A stretch of DNA of 64,000 nucleotides from Apophysomyces variabilis (lineage: Eukaryota; Mucoromycota; Mucoromycetes; Mucorales; Mucoraceae): positions 164,485-228,484 of the forward strand of contig MZZL01000034.1 of the NCBI GenBank assembly GCA_002749535.1. Reading direction: 5' to 3'. Of this stretch, positions 23,745 to 34,723 are shown piece after piece. The position numbers were made by a program, and so were the translations under genes. Position 1 is the stretch's first letter, and the number at the start of each line of letters is the position of its first letter. The notes beneath the pieces are model-generated. The model was not told where the DNA came from. It worked only from the letters and a program-made list of their open reading frames with translations, and searched no databases.

Positions 23745-26387
23745 TACTGCATGGGGCATGGCTGCTGAGCTGCATGCATTGTTTCAGGAGATAGGCCATA
23801 CTCCATACGATGCTTCAAGGTCTTGAATTCAGCATCAGAATTAAAACAAATGTACTTTCGACACTTTTGTTCATTGACGGAAAGGTACATTAACATGTCA
23901 GCCTTGACTGCCATATACTGGCTCTCGTCTCCATATATACATAACGCAAGCGTTCTATAGCCACACCAACCATCGGCTACAACGTCTTGCAGTTGTTCGA
24001 TAGCATGGGCGGGGATGTCTTTATGCCCAATGCTAGTATGACATTTTCAAAGTTGGTTAAATAATCATGGAGATCCCATTATTGCACGGTGCTACTAACC
24101 TTTTTTCTATGTTTCTGGGGCGTTTGGTAATCCAAAGATCGTCTGCATTATTTTGGATGGCTGTTTTTCTTTTGCTTGCTTTGTTTGGAGAAATCATTTC
24201 ATCCTCAATACTTTCTTCAATTTCTTTTGTGTTTTTTTTGGTTTTCCTTTGGACAGTTTCAAAGGCAGAAGGGAAACGAGAATTTTTGGTGTCCTTGGGG
24301 CGGCCTTTTGGCTGGACTACTGTGGGGAAGGCCAGCTCTTCAACCGGTTTTGGAGAGAAGGAGGTGACTACTTCCTGTAGACGTGCTATAAGATCCTCCT
24401 TTTGTTGAGTGTTCTCGCACGCGACATGCAAGTCCTGGACGGAATTCATCGTTTTTTCAAATTTTATGCTGACATTTTCGTTGGATGCCTCAATTGGAAG
24501 CATGATCACATACTCTTTAAAACATAATAAGTTAATAAGCATTCAACAGTTTTACAGTTACTGACCTTGGGGAGTAGTTAGATGCCAACGTTTATGAACC
24601 ATCTCTGGTTCTATTGATGCTGTTCTGTCGTTCGGCAAAGTGTTTTTGCATGGTAGACAGTAGTTGACGCATGATGTACATTGGCAGCTTTGCACCCTAT
24701 CTTCATTTTCAATCTCCCATGCTTTGTAAAGCTTGCGCTGGATCTGCCTGAGAGCAAAATGGCAGAGTCTGCCTTGAAAATTTTTCAAAGCAGCTGCCAT
24801 TGTTGGATTTGCAATGGTACAATCTCTGCTTTTCACACAGGTCTTGCTAACAGGTCACGATTGCTGGCTACTTGCTGATGAAAGTCCTATTGTTTATGTA
24901 AGATCAACACATTGTCCGTTAGAGTCGCTTATCCTACATTGGAAAATACCCAGTTATGAATGCTATTAAATAGCTTCTTTAGGCTGCCCGGCGTGCTAGG
25001 ATCTGCTTCAGCTGCCAATGAGCACCTTCTACCCGCTGGGTTGTCCGGTCTCCAAAATATATATGGCGCTCTGCCCATGGACCAGCCCACATCTCATTGT
25101 ACGACAGCAAGCTAAATCAAGGTGATGAATATGGACATCATATTGTTGCTAGTGTACAAAATTTTCCTGTTGATGTAGCTCTGGAGCGCCTGAGCTTTGG
25201 ACGTCTTGCTGGCTAGATGACGGTACGCCTGCAGGGCCTTGTTGAACTCTTCTTCGTCCCTACTCCAGATCATCTTGCCTACAGCTCCCTTAAAGAAAGC
25301 GTCATGCTCTTCGGAGCCATGCTGGAAGCATCCGGCCGCATGCACCTTGAAATTATTATTGATATGCCATGCGCAGAGGATGTGGGCAGCGAATGGGCAC
25401 GTTTTTCTGACGGCTGCACCAAGAGCTTTGTCTTCATCAGTGACGAATGCCACAAGACGCACCGTATCATCAACAAAGACTACTTCTAAGAGCTTCTCCA
25501 AAAGCCATGTGTAAGAAGGCTCCTTTTCATCCGACATTATTGCCGAAGCAATGAAGAAAGACCTTGGAGAATGGTCACCATGCTCAGCTGCGAGATTATC
25601 AATGCCTACAATGTTTACGAGAGGCATCTTGTGTACATTGGTTTTGTATGTTGTATCAATGATAACAACCTCAGGAAACCGTTGCGCTCTCTGTATTGCT
25701 GCTTTATGACTGACGAAAAGTCTTTCCACAACGCCTTCTGAATGGCTGTATCTCACGCTATATCCTCTGGATTTGAGAAAGTCATGCACCTCGTTTACTT
25801 GGTTGAGTTGGTCGTTCATTACGCTTCGCTGTTGCATGTTGTAGATATGCTTTGAAAGCATGGTTGGTTGACCATTGATATCTAGTGTTCTTCGGAGTAT
25901 CTGAGCTGGCTTAATGCCGACGCTATGTTGCTCTAATATTGTCAACTTGGACGTCTCCATCTACTTTGCGAGCATTATAGTAGACGAGTGGTGTAGTCGA
26001 GACCTCATGAGAATGCTCATGGATTTTCGATTTATCCTCCCGGATCATCCAAGCACCTTCCTTCTTGATATATGACGTGTACATAAACCAGGGACATTCA
26101 AGTCGCTTTGTTGTGCGTCGCGGTTTAAGTTTTGTAACACCATTAACGCAAGTGTACCGGGCAGGAATCTCCTTCGTATCATCTGACTTCTCTGTTACAG
26201 GTTGATTGTCCTGAGGAATACCAGTACGATGAGGCTTATATTTGCCACCGTGAATACGCTGGAAATAACAAAAGTTTTTGCCGCTTGTTTTAATGCTGAC
26301 ATCAAAACCATTTAGAAGAGCTTTCTCACTAATAGCCTTGTAAAGGTCATCGCGAGTATTGTACTTTTGAGCTAGAATTGAATCCAT

Positions 26388-26605
26388 GTTATAAGGAAAA
26401 AGGTGAGCTTACAACGATAGTATAACTTCTGGATTTTTATTTTGGAAGCAATGGATTCCGACGTTTTACAGACAATATAACTGGTCTAGCGATATTGCGC
26501 ACAAAAGTTTTGCGTTACACGGAAGTTGGCCTACTAAAGTGACCTGTAATTTCTATGCGCAAACTGCCCAAATTTCTGTGCGCGTAGTTACCCTCTCATT
26601 TCAAA
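26388..26605. other. Gap between the MULE pseudogene and the 1.1-kb repeat
   Basis: This is the sequence 5' of the MULE reading frame. It should contain the MULE promoter and possibly its terminal repeat, but I could not match an end here to the far side near 20950-21160. No gene is seen. Confidence 0.4.
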
Positions 26606-27714
26606 CCATAGCAAGACGAGTTTATTTGAAGAAGCGGTTCTCTATTATTGCATCTAACGAAAAAGCTCTCAGCGTGTCTGATCCATCCTTGACAGTCTGA
26701 GCGCTTTACTTTCGCGCTGCTTGAACAATACGCTCTTGAAGGTTATTGTCAACTCGTAAGAGTTCCTTTCTTACCCCAGCCTTCATTTTGACCCAAAACT
26801 CTTTTATAGGGTTGAAAAAGGGAGAGTAGAGAGGAAGATAGAGACATTTGTATCCTCTTTCTTCGGCCAACTGCTTAACCTTGACTGGTGTATGGATGGG
26901 TACATTATCTATGACAAGATACTAAGCGTTCATTCCGTGGTAATCCAATCTTTTGTGATTGACTAATACACAAAGTTTAAGATAAAATAGAAGAAAAGGA
27001 GAACATAACTACATTCATGGATAATAAAAGTGGAAAGTAAGCAATACAATTGAGAAGAACCGGAATTGGGGCACATTGCCCTGACAGATTCTAATACCAT
27101 ATCTGACAGAGACGGATATGATAGCATCAAGGACGTATAGAAACAAACGAAGAGGGTATATTTCCTCTACAGATGTTCCATTACAGATGTTCCATTCTGT
27201 TCAAGACCTTCTAGCAGACTGAGTCCATTTTTACTCTTGCGAGAATTGTTGTCTTATCTGTGAATTGTTGTCATCCATAAGACATCCATCGATTTCTTAT
27301 CCATGACTATAATTTTTGCTTTCAGTAATCACGTACTATTTAAAAGCGAAGGGACAACACCTTTTTGGCTCTTTGGCTCTGCTCTCCAAAAACATTCCCG
27401 GTATGTACTTCGCATTGATCATATTTACAGAATGACTGATATCCCTCTTCTGTAACCTTTAGCCTGCATGACCTCTGTGCCGAACCACCTTGGTTGTGTG
27501 AGTAAGCTCCCTGCACTCCACTCGGTAAGTGAAAAAGAAATGTTGTCTGTTTATGCACAGTGTTATTCATTATCTTCTGCTTCCAAGTCCTCACCAGGTG
27601 TTGCATCGCTTCAAGTCCTCTGCAGTGCGTTACACACAAACCGGCCGCTCATGGGAGCCGTGTCTCTCTCTCGCCGCCCCCACCGATACAGGTGCGGGGC
27701 CGGCCCCTACTTTG
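26606..27714. repeat. 1.1-kb dispersed repeat, copy 1 (partner at 59361-60460)
   Basis: This is collinear with 59361-60460 over its whole length, with scattered substitutions and small indels. The first 330 bases hold a DDE_3 transposase tail on the minus strand (separate entry). The last 400 bases share an open minus-strand reading frame (27340-27639; CKYDQCEVHTGNVFGEQ, AKKVLSLRF). Copy 1 carries a local duplication of ACAGATGTTCCATT near 27172-27198 and a second small insertion near 27250 that copy 2 lacks, so copy 2 is closer to the parent there. Both may be internal-deletion derivatives of one Tc1/mariner-like element. Confidence 0.85.
26706..26921 (-). pseudogene. DDE_3 (Tc1/mariner-like) transposase C-terminal exon, copy 1
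   Basis: After a TTAG acceptor the frame reads YLVIDNVPIHTP, then YSPFFNPIKEFW, the second and third catalytic blocks of DDE_3 transposases, then MKAGVRKELLRVD. It stops at TAA 26708-26706 because one base is missing relative to copy 2 (ACTTTCG against AATTTTCG); copy 2 reads on there. No upstream transposase exon is recognisable. Confidence 0.75.
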
Positions 27715-28839
27715 GGTAGGATTACCCTTCGGTGGTAGGTAAAAAAGATGTCAAGCTATCCTTCCATGTACTAACCATGAACATTCTTTTACGCTGCTCG
27801 AATGAATTTTGTGTCCACGGAAGGGACAAGTTCACGTAAGTAAAATATATTTCCCGCATAATCCATTTACTAATGACACATATTTATATCCCTTTTAGCG
27901 CAAACTTGATCCTTGCATGGACGCAAAATTTATTTAGAGTAGCGTAGAAAATTGTTCAATAAACAGTATGCAAGAGATACTATGAACAGGGGGGAGTCAT
28001 AAATAGCCTACGCTTATTTAACATAAAGTGAAGTCCAGAGCAAAACGGAGCAGATAAATTTCTTCCGGACCCAAGCATAGATGACACAACCCAGTAGAGC
28101 GGTTAGATTATGTGGAACCGACAGCTGAATATGTGGGTGGTCGGACGTCGGATAATAGATCATAGCAAGCTGATCTTTGCCAGAAAGAGTCTTTTACCTT
28201 GTATCAATGGTTTCATTCTTTCTCTTCAAAGTACCACAAACAGGTACGCCCCGGAAAAGCAGCAACGACTACGCTTGAAAAATACCTCTGCGTTTTGTAA
28301 TTTTTTCCCATCAGGTTATGTATCGATGCATCAATGTGTTGTTTTAGCTTAATCCAAGGAAAACCGTTGCATTAAGTTGGTATTTAGTTGCTTTCCTCTT
28401 CATTGTTTGGGTCCGCCATCTCGGCTTTTCTTTGTTTTATGCGGCTATTTCGTTTGTCTTCAGGTCCCTTGTCCTTACCCCTGACATGAAACCGCATATC
28501 GATACGTAATAGCCTTTGATTATTACGTTTGATACGAAACTTACGTACAGAACAAACTGTAAAGATTTGTAGGAACGCTACGTAGAAGACTGCATCCTAA
28601 GCAGTTTGATGGAGTAACTGTCTTTAGTATTTGATAAACGAAGCTTAATAGCAAACATTTCACATGTCAACATGTCGTTTACTTGTTCTTTTTTTTTGGC
28701 GTTATTTAATGTACTTTGTCGATACCTTGATCCACATTTTCAAAAAGGGAAGGGAATAAGAAAAGATAAAGATAAGAAAAAAGAACGACGTTGCTCGCAC
28801 GAAGAGAGGAAGATAAAAGAGAAAGGATTTATAAAGATT
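27715..28839. other. Intergenic region with a possible coding remnant
   Basis: Most of the stretch holds nothing recognisable. On the minus strand, roughly 28378-28571, an ATG-less open frame reads as a basic, charged tail (RFHVRGKDKGPEDKRN ... ADPNNEEESN, then stop). It looks like the last exon of a lost gene. T-rich sequence at 28690-28700 and A/G-rich sequence at 28740-28840 flank the kelch-gene 3' end. Confidence 0.3.
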
Positions 28840-31807
28840 TTACATATGATTCATTCCTCCTGCCTGCTGAGGTTGCAATGGGTACTGGCTCGAGTCACCG
28901 CTGCTGTGTCGTCTATCATTGAACATATGCGAGAATCCATTCTCGGCATCGCCTTGTTTTTCTTGGCTGGGAGGGAATTGGTTCGGGTTGGTTTTCTTCG
29001 TGGCGTTATCCAGCGATCGGAACACTTCGTCATCGACGTAGTAAGCCTTGAAAAGCAACTCGAGAACCTGCATTCTTTCTTCGACGCAGGCAATACGGTC
29101 TACCTCGGATTCCAGACTGATGTTATGTGGATCGGTGCTGAATCGTTTGCTAACAGGGTGTACCAACGGAATACCAGCCTTAGTTATCTGGAACTGAGAC
29201 TGCAAGCCACGAAGCAAAGATCGCTTCATGTCACCGACAGACCAACGTTGCACGACACCCCAAGGTGACCGAGGGCGGAAGCCGAATAGCCAAGCTTGGA
29301 GGGCAACGAGTAGACCAAAGACACCACCAACAAAGCCAAGAGCGTTCAACAAAGTGAACATTTTAACTTCGCGATCGATCAGTTGTGCAAATTGTTGAGG
29401 AATAACAGTCACTGAAGCAATCGAAGTGTGCACTTGGGTATAGACAGGGTTCGGTGCCTCTGCGCGGAAGTAACTGGTCATTTCGGGAGTGCGGTTCTGA
29501 ATGGGCAAGAATCCAACGTAGTTCCAGCCAGCGTCTTGCAAGTACAAATGATCCACTAGTTCGTAGCTGAGAGCGTTGTAAGTGAATGGACTGATATCGA
29601 ACACGTTCGTCGCCTGGATATCGTTACGTTCTCCATTTTGCCAATTGAGCACCTGGCCTTCTGTCATCAGCGAAGGAATCGAATCCTGAATACCGTAGAT
29701 CTGAACGTTGGGATCCATTTCCTTCGGGAAAAGAGACATGTGCACACGTCCGTAAGTGATATTCTGATCGCCATAGAAAGTGAACGACATGGTTGATCCA
29801 TTGTTGGCACCAGAAGTACCCGTCAATTTGAAATACTCGGGAGATCGGAATAAGTAGCAATTCACTTCACCAAGGTTGTCGGTGAAGGTTGGAACGAAGA
29901 TGCTCTTGTTCAAAGGTTGAATATAGCTGGAGCAAGAAAATCCGTTGTTCGTCTGGCAGCCAACACCAGGGTTTCTTGGGTCGGCAGGGTTAGGATAGGT
30001 AGGATAGCCATCAAAACAGAAGCGGATGTCTAACAAAGTAAAGGGCATTTAGCTTTCTTTTGCTGCTAATAGAGCTCAGCATTCGTGCAAGTTACCTGGA
30101 ACGTCAACAGTTGCAGAAGGGTTCACGATTCTCTGCGTAATGTTTGGACTGGTAACTGACTGCTTAATCACAAAGACAAGGAACATAGTGAACAAAAACA
30201 GAAGAACAACTTGGAAAACAATTCGAGTCGTCTCGGCCCAAACAGGTTCACCAGAACTAAAAAAGAGGTTCAAAGAATAATTAGTTACTTTGCGAAAGGT
30301 GGACTGTAAACTTACCGTGGTTTCCAGATATCACTATGGATTCTCTTGACCAGCCAGCAGACGTAAGACCAGAAGCGCCATAACAGGAACAAAATGATGG
30401 CAGCGAGGACAACAGCAGCTACAGTGACACCAGCAATCAAGCCGGCAGAGATACTGCTACCTTGATCAGGTGTGTTGAATGACTGCAACCAAGAGAAAGT
30501 ATCGAGATTCAAAACGTTAATGTCGTTATAGTAGGTATTTAAGGCAGCACCTATCAAATTAGGATGAAATGCAGTGTCAGCTTTCTCCGACGTTGCGTGT
30601 TTCTTTTCTTACCAAATGCGACAGTGAAATAATTTCCGTTCAGCATCCCGGCGGAAGCATAAGAGCGACTAGAAGGAGGGATGCCGTTTGCGTTCGGGAG
30701 ATTCCAGGTCCAGGTGTTAGTGTCCAGCACGGAGATACCGTTCCAGTAGGCTCGTGTTCTTTCGATCTGACCGTTATCACCTAATTGTAACAGTACACGT
30801 AAATTAAAATTATTAATCTAATTTTATTTCCATAAAACCCCGTCTAATTTACTCACCTCCAAAAATGAGAATCTTGTTATCAGAAGCTTTGAATAAAAAA
30901 AAATGTACGTTAATTACAGATGGTCATGTAAGAGAATATTGCTACGTACTGACGACGGCGTTATGGTTGGTACTTGTAGAAGCATATCGACCACTAGACG
31001 CTGGTGAAACTTTCTGCGTTGTCCATTGGTTGGTCTTCGGGTCATAGACTTCAACAGAAGTGGTAGGAGCCAGTCCTCTGCCGTTTGCCGTCACAATAAC
31101 ACCACCGACGACCACAAGTCTTCCATCACTAGAAACGAGAAATAAGGGAAAAGAAACATTTTAACAGATATGGAAAACAAGATCGCTTTGCGTTACCTTA
31201 GAAGGGAGGCGGTATGTCCATAGCGCATTGAGGGAGGTTGAGCTAGTTTAGTGAAAGCTTGCGTTGTGAGGTCCAAAGACCATAGCTCAGCGAAGGGGAT
31301 GGACACGTTGAGTGCACCACCGCAAATGTAAACGTTCTTTCCGCCGTTGTATGCAGTGGCTGAGAACAGTTGTCGATTGATGGGGACATTAGTTGCATTA
31401 GTGTTGCTATTTAAAGGCCAGGCCACCCAATTGCCGTTGGTGAACGAGTATTGATATATTTGGAGGGGCCAAAGTTGGTTGGCAGTGTTTTGTGCAAGAC
31501 CACCCATCACATAAAAGTTGTCTCCGGATACTACTGCTTGTCCATACGTGACGCCTGCAGGGGTTTGCTGCTGTGGTAATATTTTCCATTGAAATTGGTC
31601 GCCAGCTTGAGTAAGCTGATAGAGATCGTTCGAGTATCGAAGGGTTGCGTTTTCTCCACCGAACATGATTAATGAATTGTTTCGCTGAGCGGTCGCCATG
31701 CCAGATTTAAAAGGCAGGGTGGCCATCAGATTAGGAACGTTCAAATATGCATGGACTGAAGAGAACGCGACCGACAAGGTCAGCAATAGAAATGAAAGGT
31801 TCTTCAT
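28840..31807 (-). CDS. Kelch-repeat multi-pass membrane protein
   Basis: Exons (5' to 3') are 31807-31197, 31128-30950, 30886-30857 (30-nt microexon), 30780-30613, 30550-30316, 30256-30096 and 30029-28840, giving 857 aa. A signal peptide (first 20 residues, LLLTLSVAFSSVHA) precedes kelch blades up to about residue 330 (LIMFGGENA, FYVMGGLAQ, VYICGGALN, RLVVVGGVIV, KILIFGG). The microexon encodes one blade strand. Membrane segments lie near 368-392 (GLIAGVTVAAVVLAAIILFL), 420-440 (IVFQVVLLFLFTMFLVFVI) and 684-710 (LLNALGFVGGVFGLLVALQ). The 240-residue region between the second and third has Cys and N-glycosylation sequons (NKS, NGS, NIT, NRT) and is probably extracellular. The C-terminal 145 residues are polar and end in a Gln/Pro/His-rich tail. 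It is probably a cell-surface protein with a beta-propeller ectodomain; the ligand and role are unknown. All introns are GT-AG, 59-76 nt. Confidence 0.88.
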
Positions 31808-34723
31808 GAGCAGATAGTGAAGAGATGCTCACAGAGAAAAAGAAGAGAAAGGGAAGGGAAATGAGAGGACAGGCGGATTACAATGAAAAATAGGGGTAAC
31901 GAGATGCAAGTAAAGAAAAAAAAAAAGAGAGAAGAAAGAGAGGGAATGATAGAAAAGAAAAAAAAAAAGGTACCCGAACTAAAAATGGAGATCGAAAAGT
32001 AATTGGATTTGTACGTGGGAGGAGATCAAAGAAGAATATTATCCACCCTTACAAGGTCTCGACTTGTAGTACATTGACGTTACACTTAATTTAAATCCCG
32101 GACTACCCTGTCTCACTATGGCGACCTGAATCTTGCCTTATCCGGTAATGGACCAGGCCTTTTGGCTCGCGTCTCTTTTCTCCCCTCCAAAAGATACTTT
32201 CATCCCCTTTTTCTCACATCAACGTAAACAACCACACTCTTTCTTTTCTGGATTGAAAAAAACATTCAAATTGGCAAAATATATAAAGAATTTTCATTTT
32301 GTCCATTTTCTTTCTGTCAAGAGAGGAAATACTTCTTTGTTGCCATATGAAACCATAATGCTTCCGTATCGGGTCATCGCCATGCTGATTCTACCTGCAA
32401 CCCGAGTCGGGTACATGTATTCCTATACCACATATGTCAACACCTTAAGCACACAGTAAAAATTCGCTTGTTCGCAGCTTTAGCAGTCGAAATGAGTCGA
32501 GAGCTACACCAATCTCAATCACAGGTCATCCTTTACTTGGGCATGTCTCCGACATGAGATCGAACGTGGGCCCATTCGAGAACCTTTTTTTTTCTGTTCT
32601 GATTCCGGTCGCATTCATCTCGTCTTGGCACTCCAGAAAAATTTACCTCCCGTTTCTACTTTTCCTGTTCAGGAAATATGTATAAACTTAGACAAACGAC
32701 TTTGAACAGTAGACATACGAACAGTTCCAGGTCCAAGTCATATCCGAAGCGTATACCTCTACCAGGGAAAATTTGCTTGGCCTCTGGTGCAAATCTTCTG
32801 GTATTCTTCCAAGTAGTTAATGTTGTATTTTCTTTTAAAATGCGTTAGATATCTCGTCTGCTATCACGCAGCTGAGGAATCTCATGCAAACAACACAAGA
32901 GTCGTCCACATATGCTTAATGAGGAGCATGACAAGATAGTTGCTGATTGTCTTGACGAGAGGTCCTTCATGTATCCTGGAACAGTTAGACGGAGCATCTG
33001 CATCACACACTTGCATAATTCCAGGGTTCCAAAAGCTCTCTATGACTCTTGTGAGAATATAGCGCAGCTTATCCCTTAGCAAAGTTCGGTGCAAGCCCGG
33101 TGGAGAGGAACAGCAGGAAGAAGATCGATGAATGTCTTGATCCGGTTTGTAAGTGGAGGGGAACCCGATACGGAGTTGAAAAAGCACTTGTGCCTTCCTC
33201 TGATCTGCATCACAAAATTTTACTTGTTCATCGAATTGTTATTGAGAAGATTGTCTTAAAAAGCCCAATGCATTGGACCAACTGTGGCCTCGAAGCGAAC
33301 TATCTACAGTATTGTTTATAACAAAGAAAAAACGTTGCGTTAGCTGCGCACATACTGACAGTGACAATCTGCAAGCACTATTGACTGTGTGACCCTATGC
33401 CAAACTTTGTTTAAAAATGGAACTACTTGCAATTTTCAGATATCTCTTGACCTTCTTTCCTCATGTGTAGTATTTTTTCTAATCAGTTATTAGATGACTC
33501 ATTCTTTGCAATATGCGGATGCCGAAGCGGTCATGGTAAATGTCATTTTAATGTATTAATCATAAAAGAAAAAAGAAGGTTTCGGCTCGCATCGGAACAC
33601 AGTTAGAAGGACTTGCTGATATAGATATAGCGCTTTGCTTCCTTGTCCGGTCAAAAAGCAAAGATAGCCCAAAGAACGGCCAGCAATGAAGGATGCGAAT
33701 TCAGTTAGCTAGATCCACATTTGTAGAATTTCCCAAACAGCGATCGTGTGTAGCCGTATGCTACCATGGAGTTCGTTGCTACAAGCTTAAACAAGGATAA
33801 CTCCGATAAGACAAAAAGCAGCAACTTCCAAGCAGCGAATCTATAGGATCAGAACATCTTTTACTGCATTTTAGAAGATGCCTGTCTATATCAGCATTAA
33901 GCGTTGTTTCCCTTTTGTGTTATGAAGTGCGAAGTAATTTCAACCATTACATATATTGCTCGAGTGGCGACGAAGCAAAATTAAAGTTGGCCGGCCTATT
34001 GTTACAGCACGTTCTGAATTTGTAAAAAGCTTGCAGCAAGAAGGACAAGTGAGACCCGCAATAGTCCCTATCACGAACAATACTGGCCGTTCCCAATATT
34101 AAGTTGTGGATCGTTTTACCAATGTTACATCTCATAGATCGCTTGACCTTCTTTTTCAGTTCTCGCCTTTTTTTTTCCTTCTTAAATGTGCCCGGCCTTC
34201 CTTCCTTTCCAGAACGAACAAGAACTGATAGCTCGATTGCAGCATTTCAAATTACTATTACATAACATGTGTGTCCGGTGTGTTACAATTATCCACGTAA
34301 CAACTTTCTTTTCCAGATTATACCTCAACAAACTAGGCATGAGATTAAGCTTTTGCAAGCTTTGTTGGTTAGGCAAATTCGACCAGAAGACGGCAACACG
34401 TAATATCCCTAGCTCTAGTTTATTCGCAGAATAAAGCAGTCGTTCGGTGCAGAAAAATAACTTATCCTTGCTACCCGTATCATCGGATATATGTACATAC
34501 CATCATAAACTGACTGATGACTTTCACAAGTACTACGAACTTGTGCAATTGAGGTTCCTTCAGCAGCTTCATTTCGAAAATAAATTGGACCGGTATCCCT
34601 TTTGGATATTATGAAAGGAAACGAGCATAATATATTTTATGGGAATATTATTCAATAATTAAAGCGATACGTTGAAGGATTGTAACAATATTTGATCTTT
34701 AGAGTACGCAGGCGTAGCAATGC
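31808..34723. other. Intergenic region, 2.9 kb
   Basis: A/G-rich leader sequence of the kelch gene lies at 31830-31970. The rest is AT-rich with only short ORFs. On the plus strand about 34213-34413 two open segments (NEQELIARLQHFKLLL, then QQTRHEIKLLQALLVRQIRP ending at a TAA) flank a possible 40-nt intron. This looks like a fragment of a lost gene, not a supportable one. No RNA gene was recognised. Confidence 0.35.

Larger units (their letters stand above)
21514..23746 (-). mobile_element. Pogo/Tigger-like DNA transposon with intact TIRs and TA duplication
   Basis: The element body is 21516-23744 (2229 bp). Its ends are inverted repeats of 28 bases, differing at one position, beginning CAGTAAGCGCGCGATAAAAT on each strand. 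It is flanked by TA at 21514-21515 and 23745-23746, the Tc1/mariner-superfamily target duplication. Removing the element and one TA rejoins the interrupted OTU coding region (MQ from one side, YWFD from the other). It encodes a near-intact transposase on the minus strand. The clean ends suggest a younger insertion than the surrounding MULE copy. Confidence 0.92.
21164..26387 (-). pseudogene. Decayed MULE transposase with C-terminal OTU-like protease, split by a pogo insertion
   Basis: Read on the minus strand from ATG 26387. A FAR1-type DNA-binding region (25948-26387; ECPWFMY, HEHSHEV zinc ligands) comes first. The MULE catalytic domain follows (24938-25960; VIIDTTYKTN, FVTDEDKALG, LCAWHINNNF, TTQRVEGAHWQLK), then a Cys-rich tail (CQCTSC, LPCKN) and a basic linker (KGRPKDTKN, 24057-24542). 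An OTU-like cysteine protease closes it, with ADGWCGYRTL near 23965 and NNCHWATI near 21340. Introns at 25112-25157 and 24887-24937 are intact. Single-base frameshifts are visible near 25950, 24985, 24840 and just after the pogo insertion (near 21490). The OTU half is split by the pogo element at 21516-23744. The copy cannot make an active protein. Terminal inverted repeats of the MULE were not found. The OTU call is from the paired Cys and His motifs and is less secure than the transposase call. Confidence 0.8.

Noticed and set aside
25217..25514. Two plus-strand ORFs of 90 codons
   Set aside because: Both are shadows of the MULE transposase catalytic domain on the minus strand.
28672..29268. 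Plus-strand 198-codon ORF
   Set aside because: It lies opposite the last exon of the kelch membrane protein, whose domains and splice phases are convincing.
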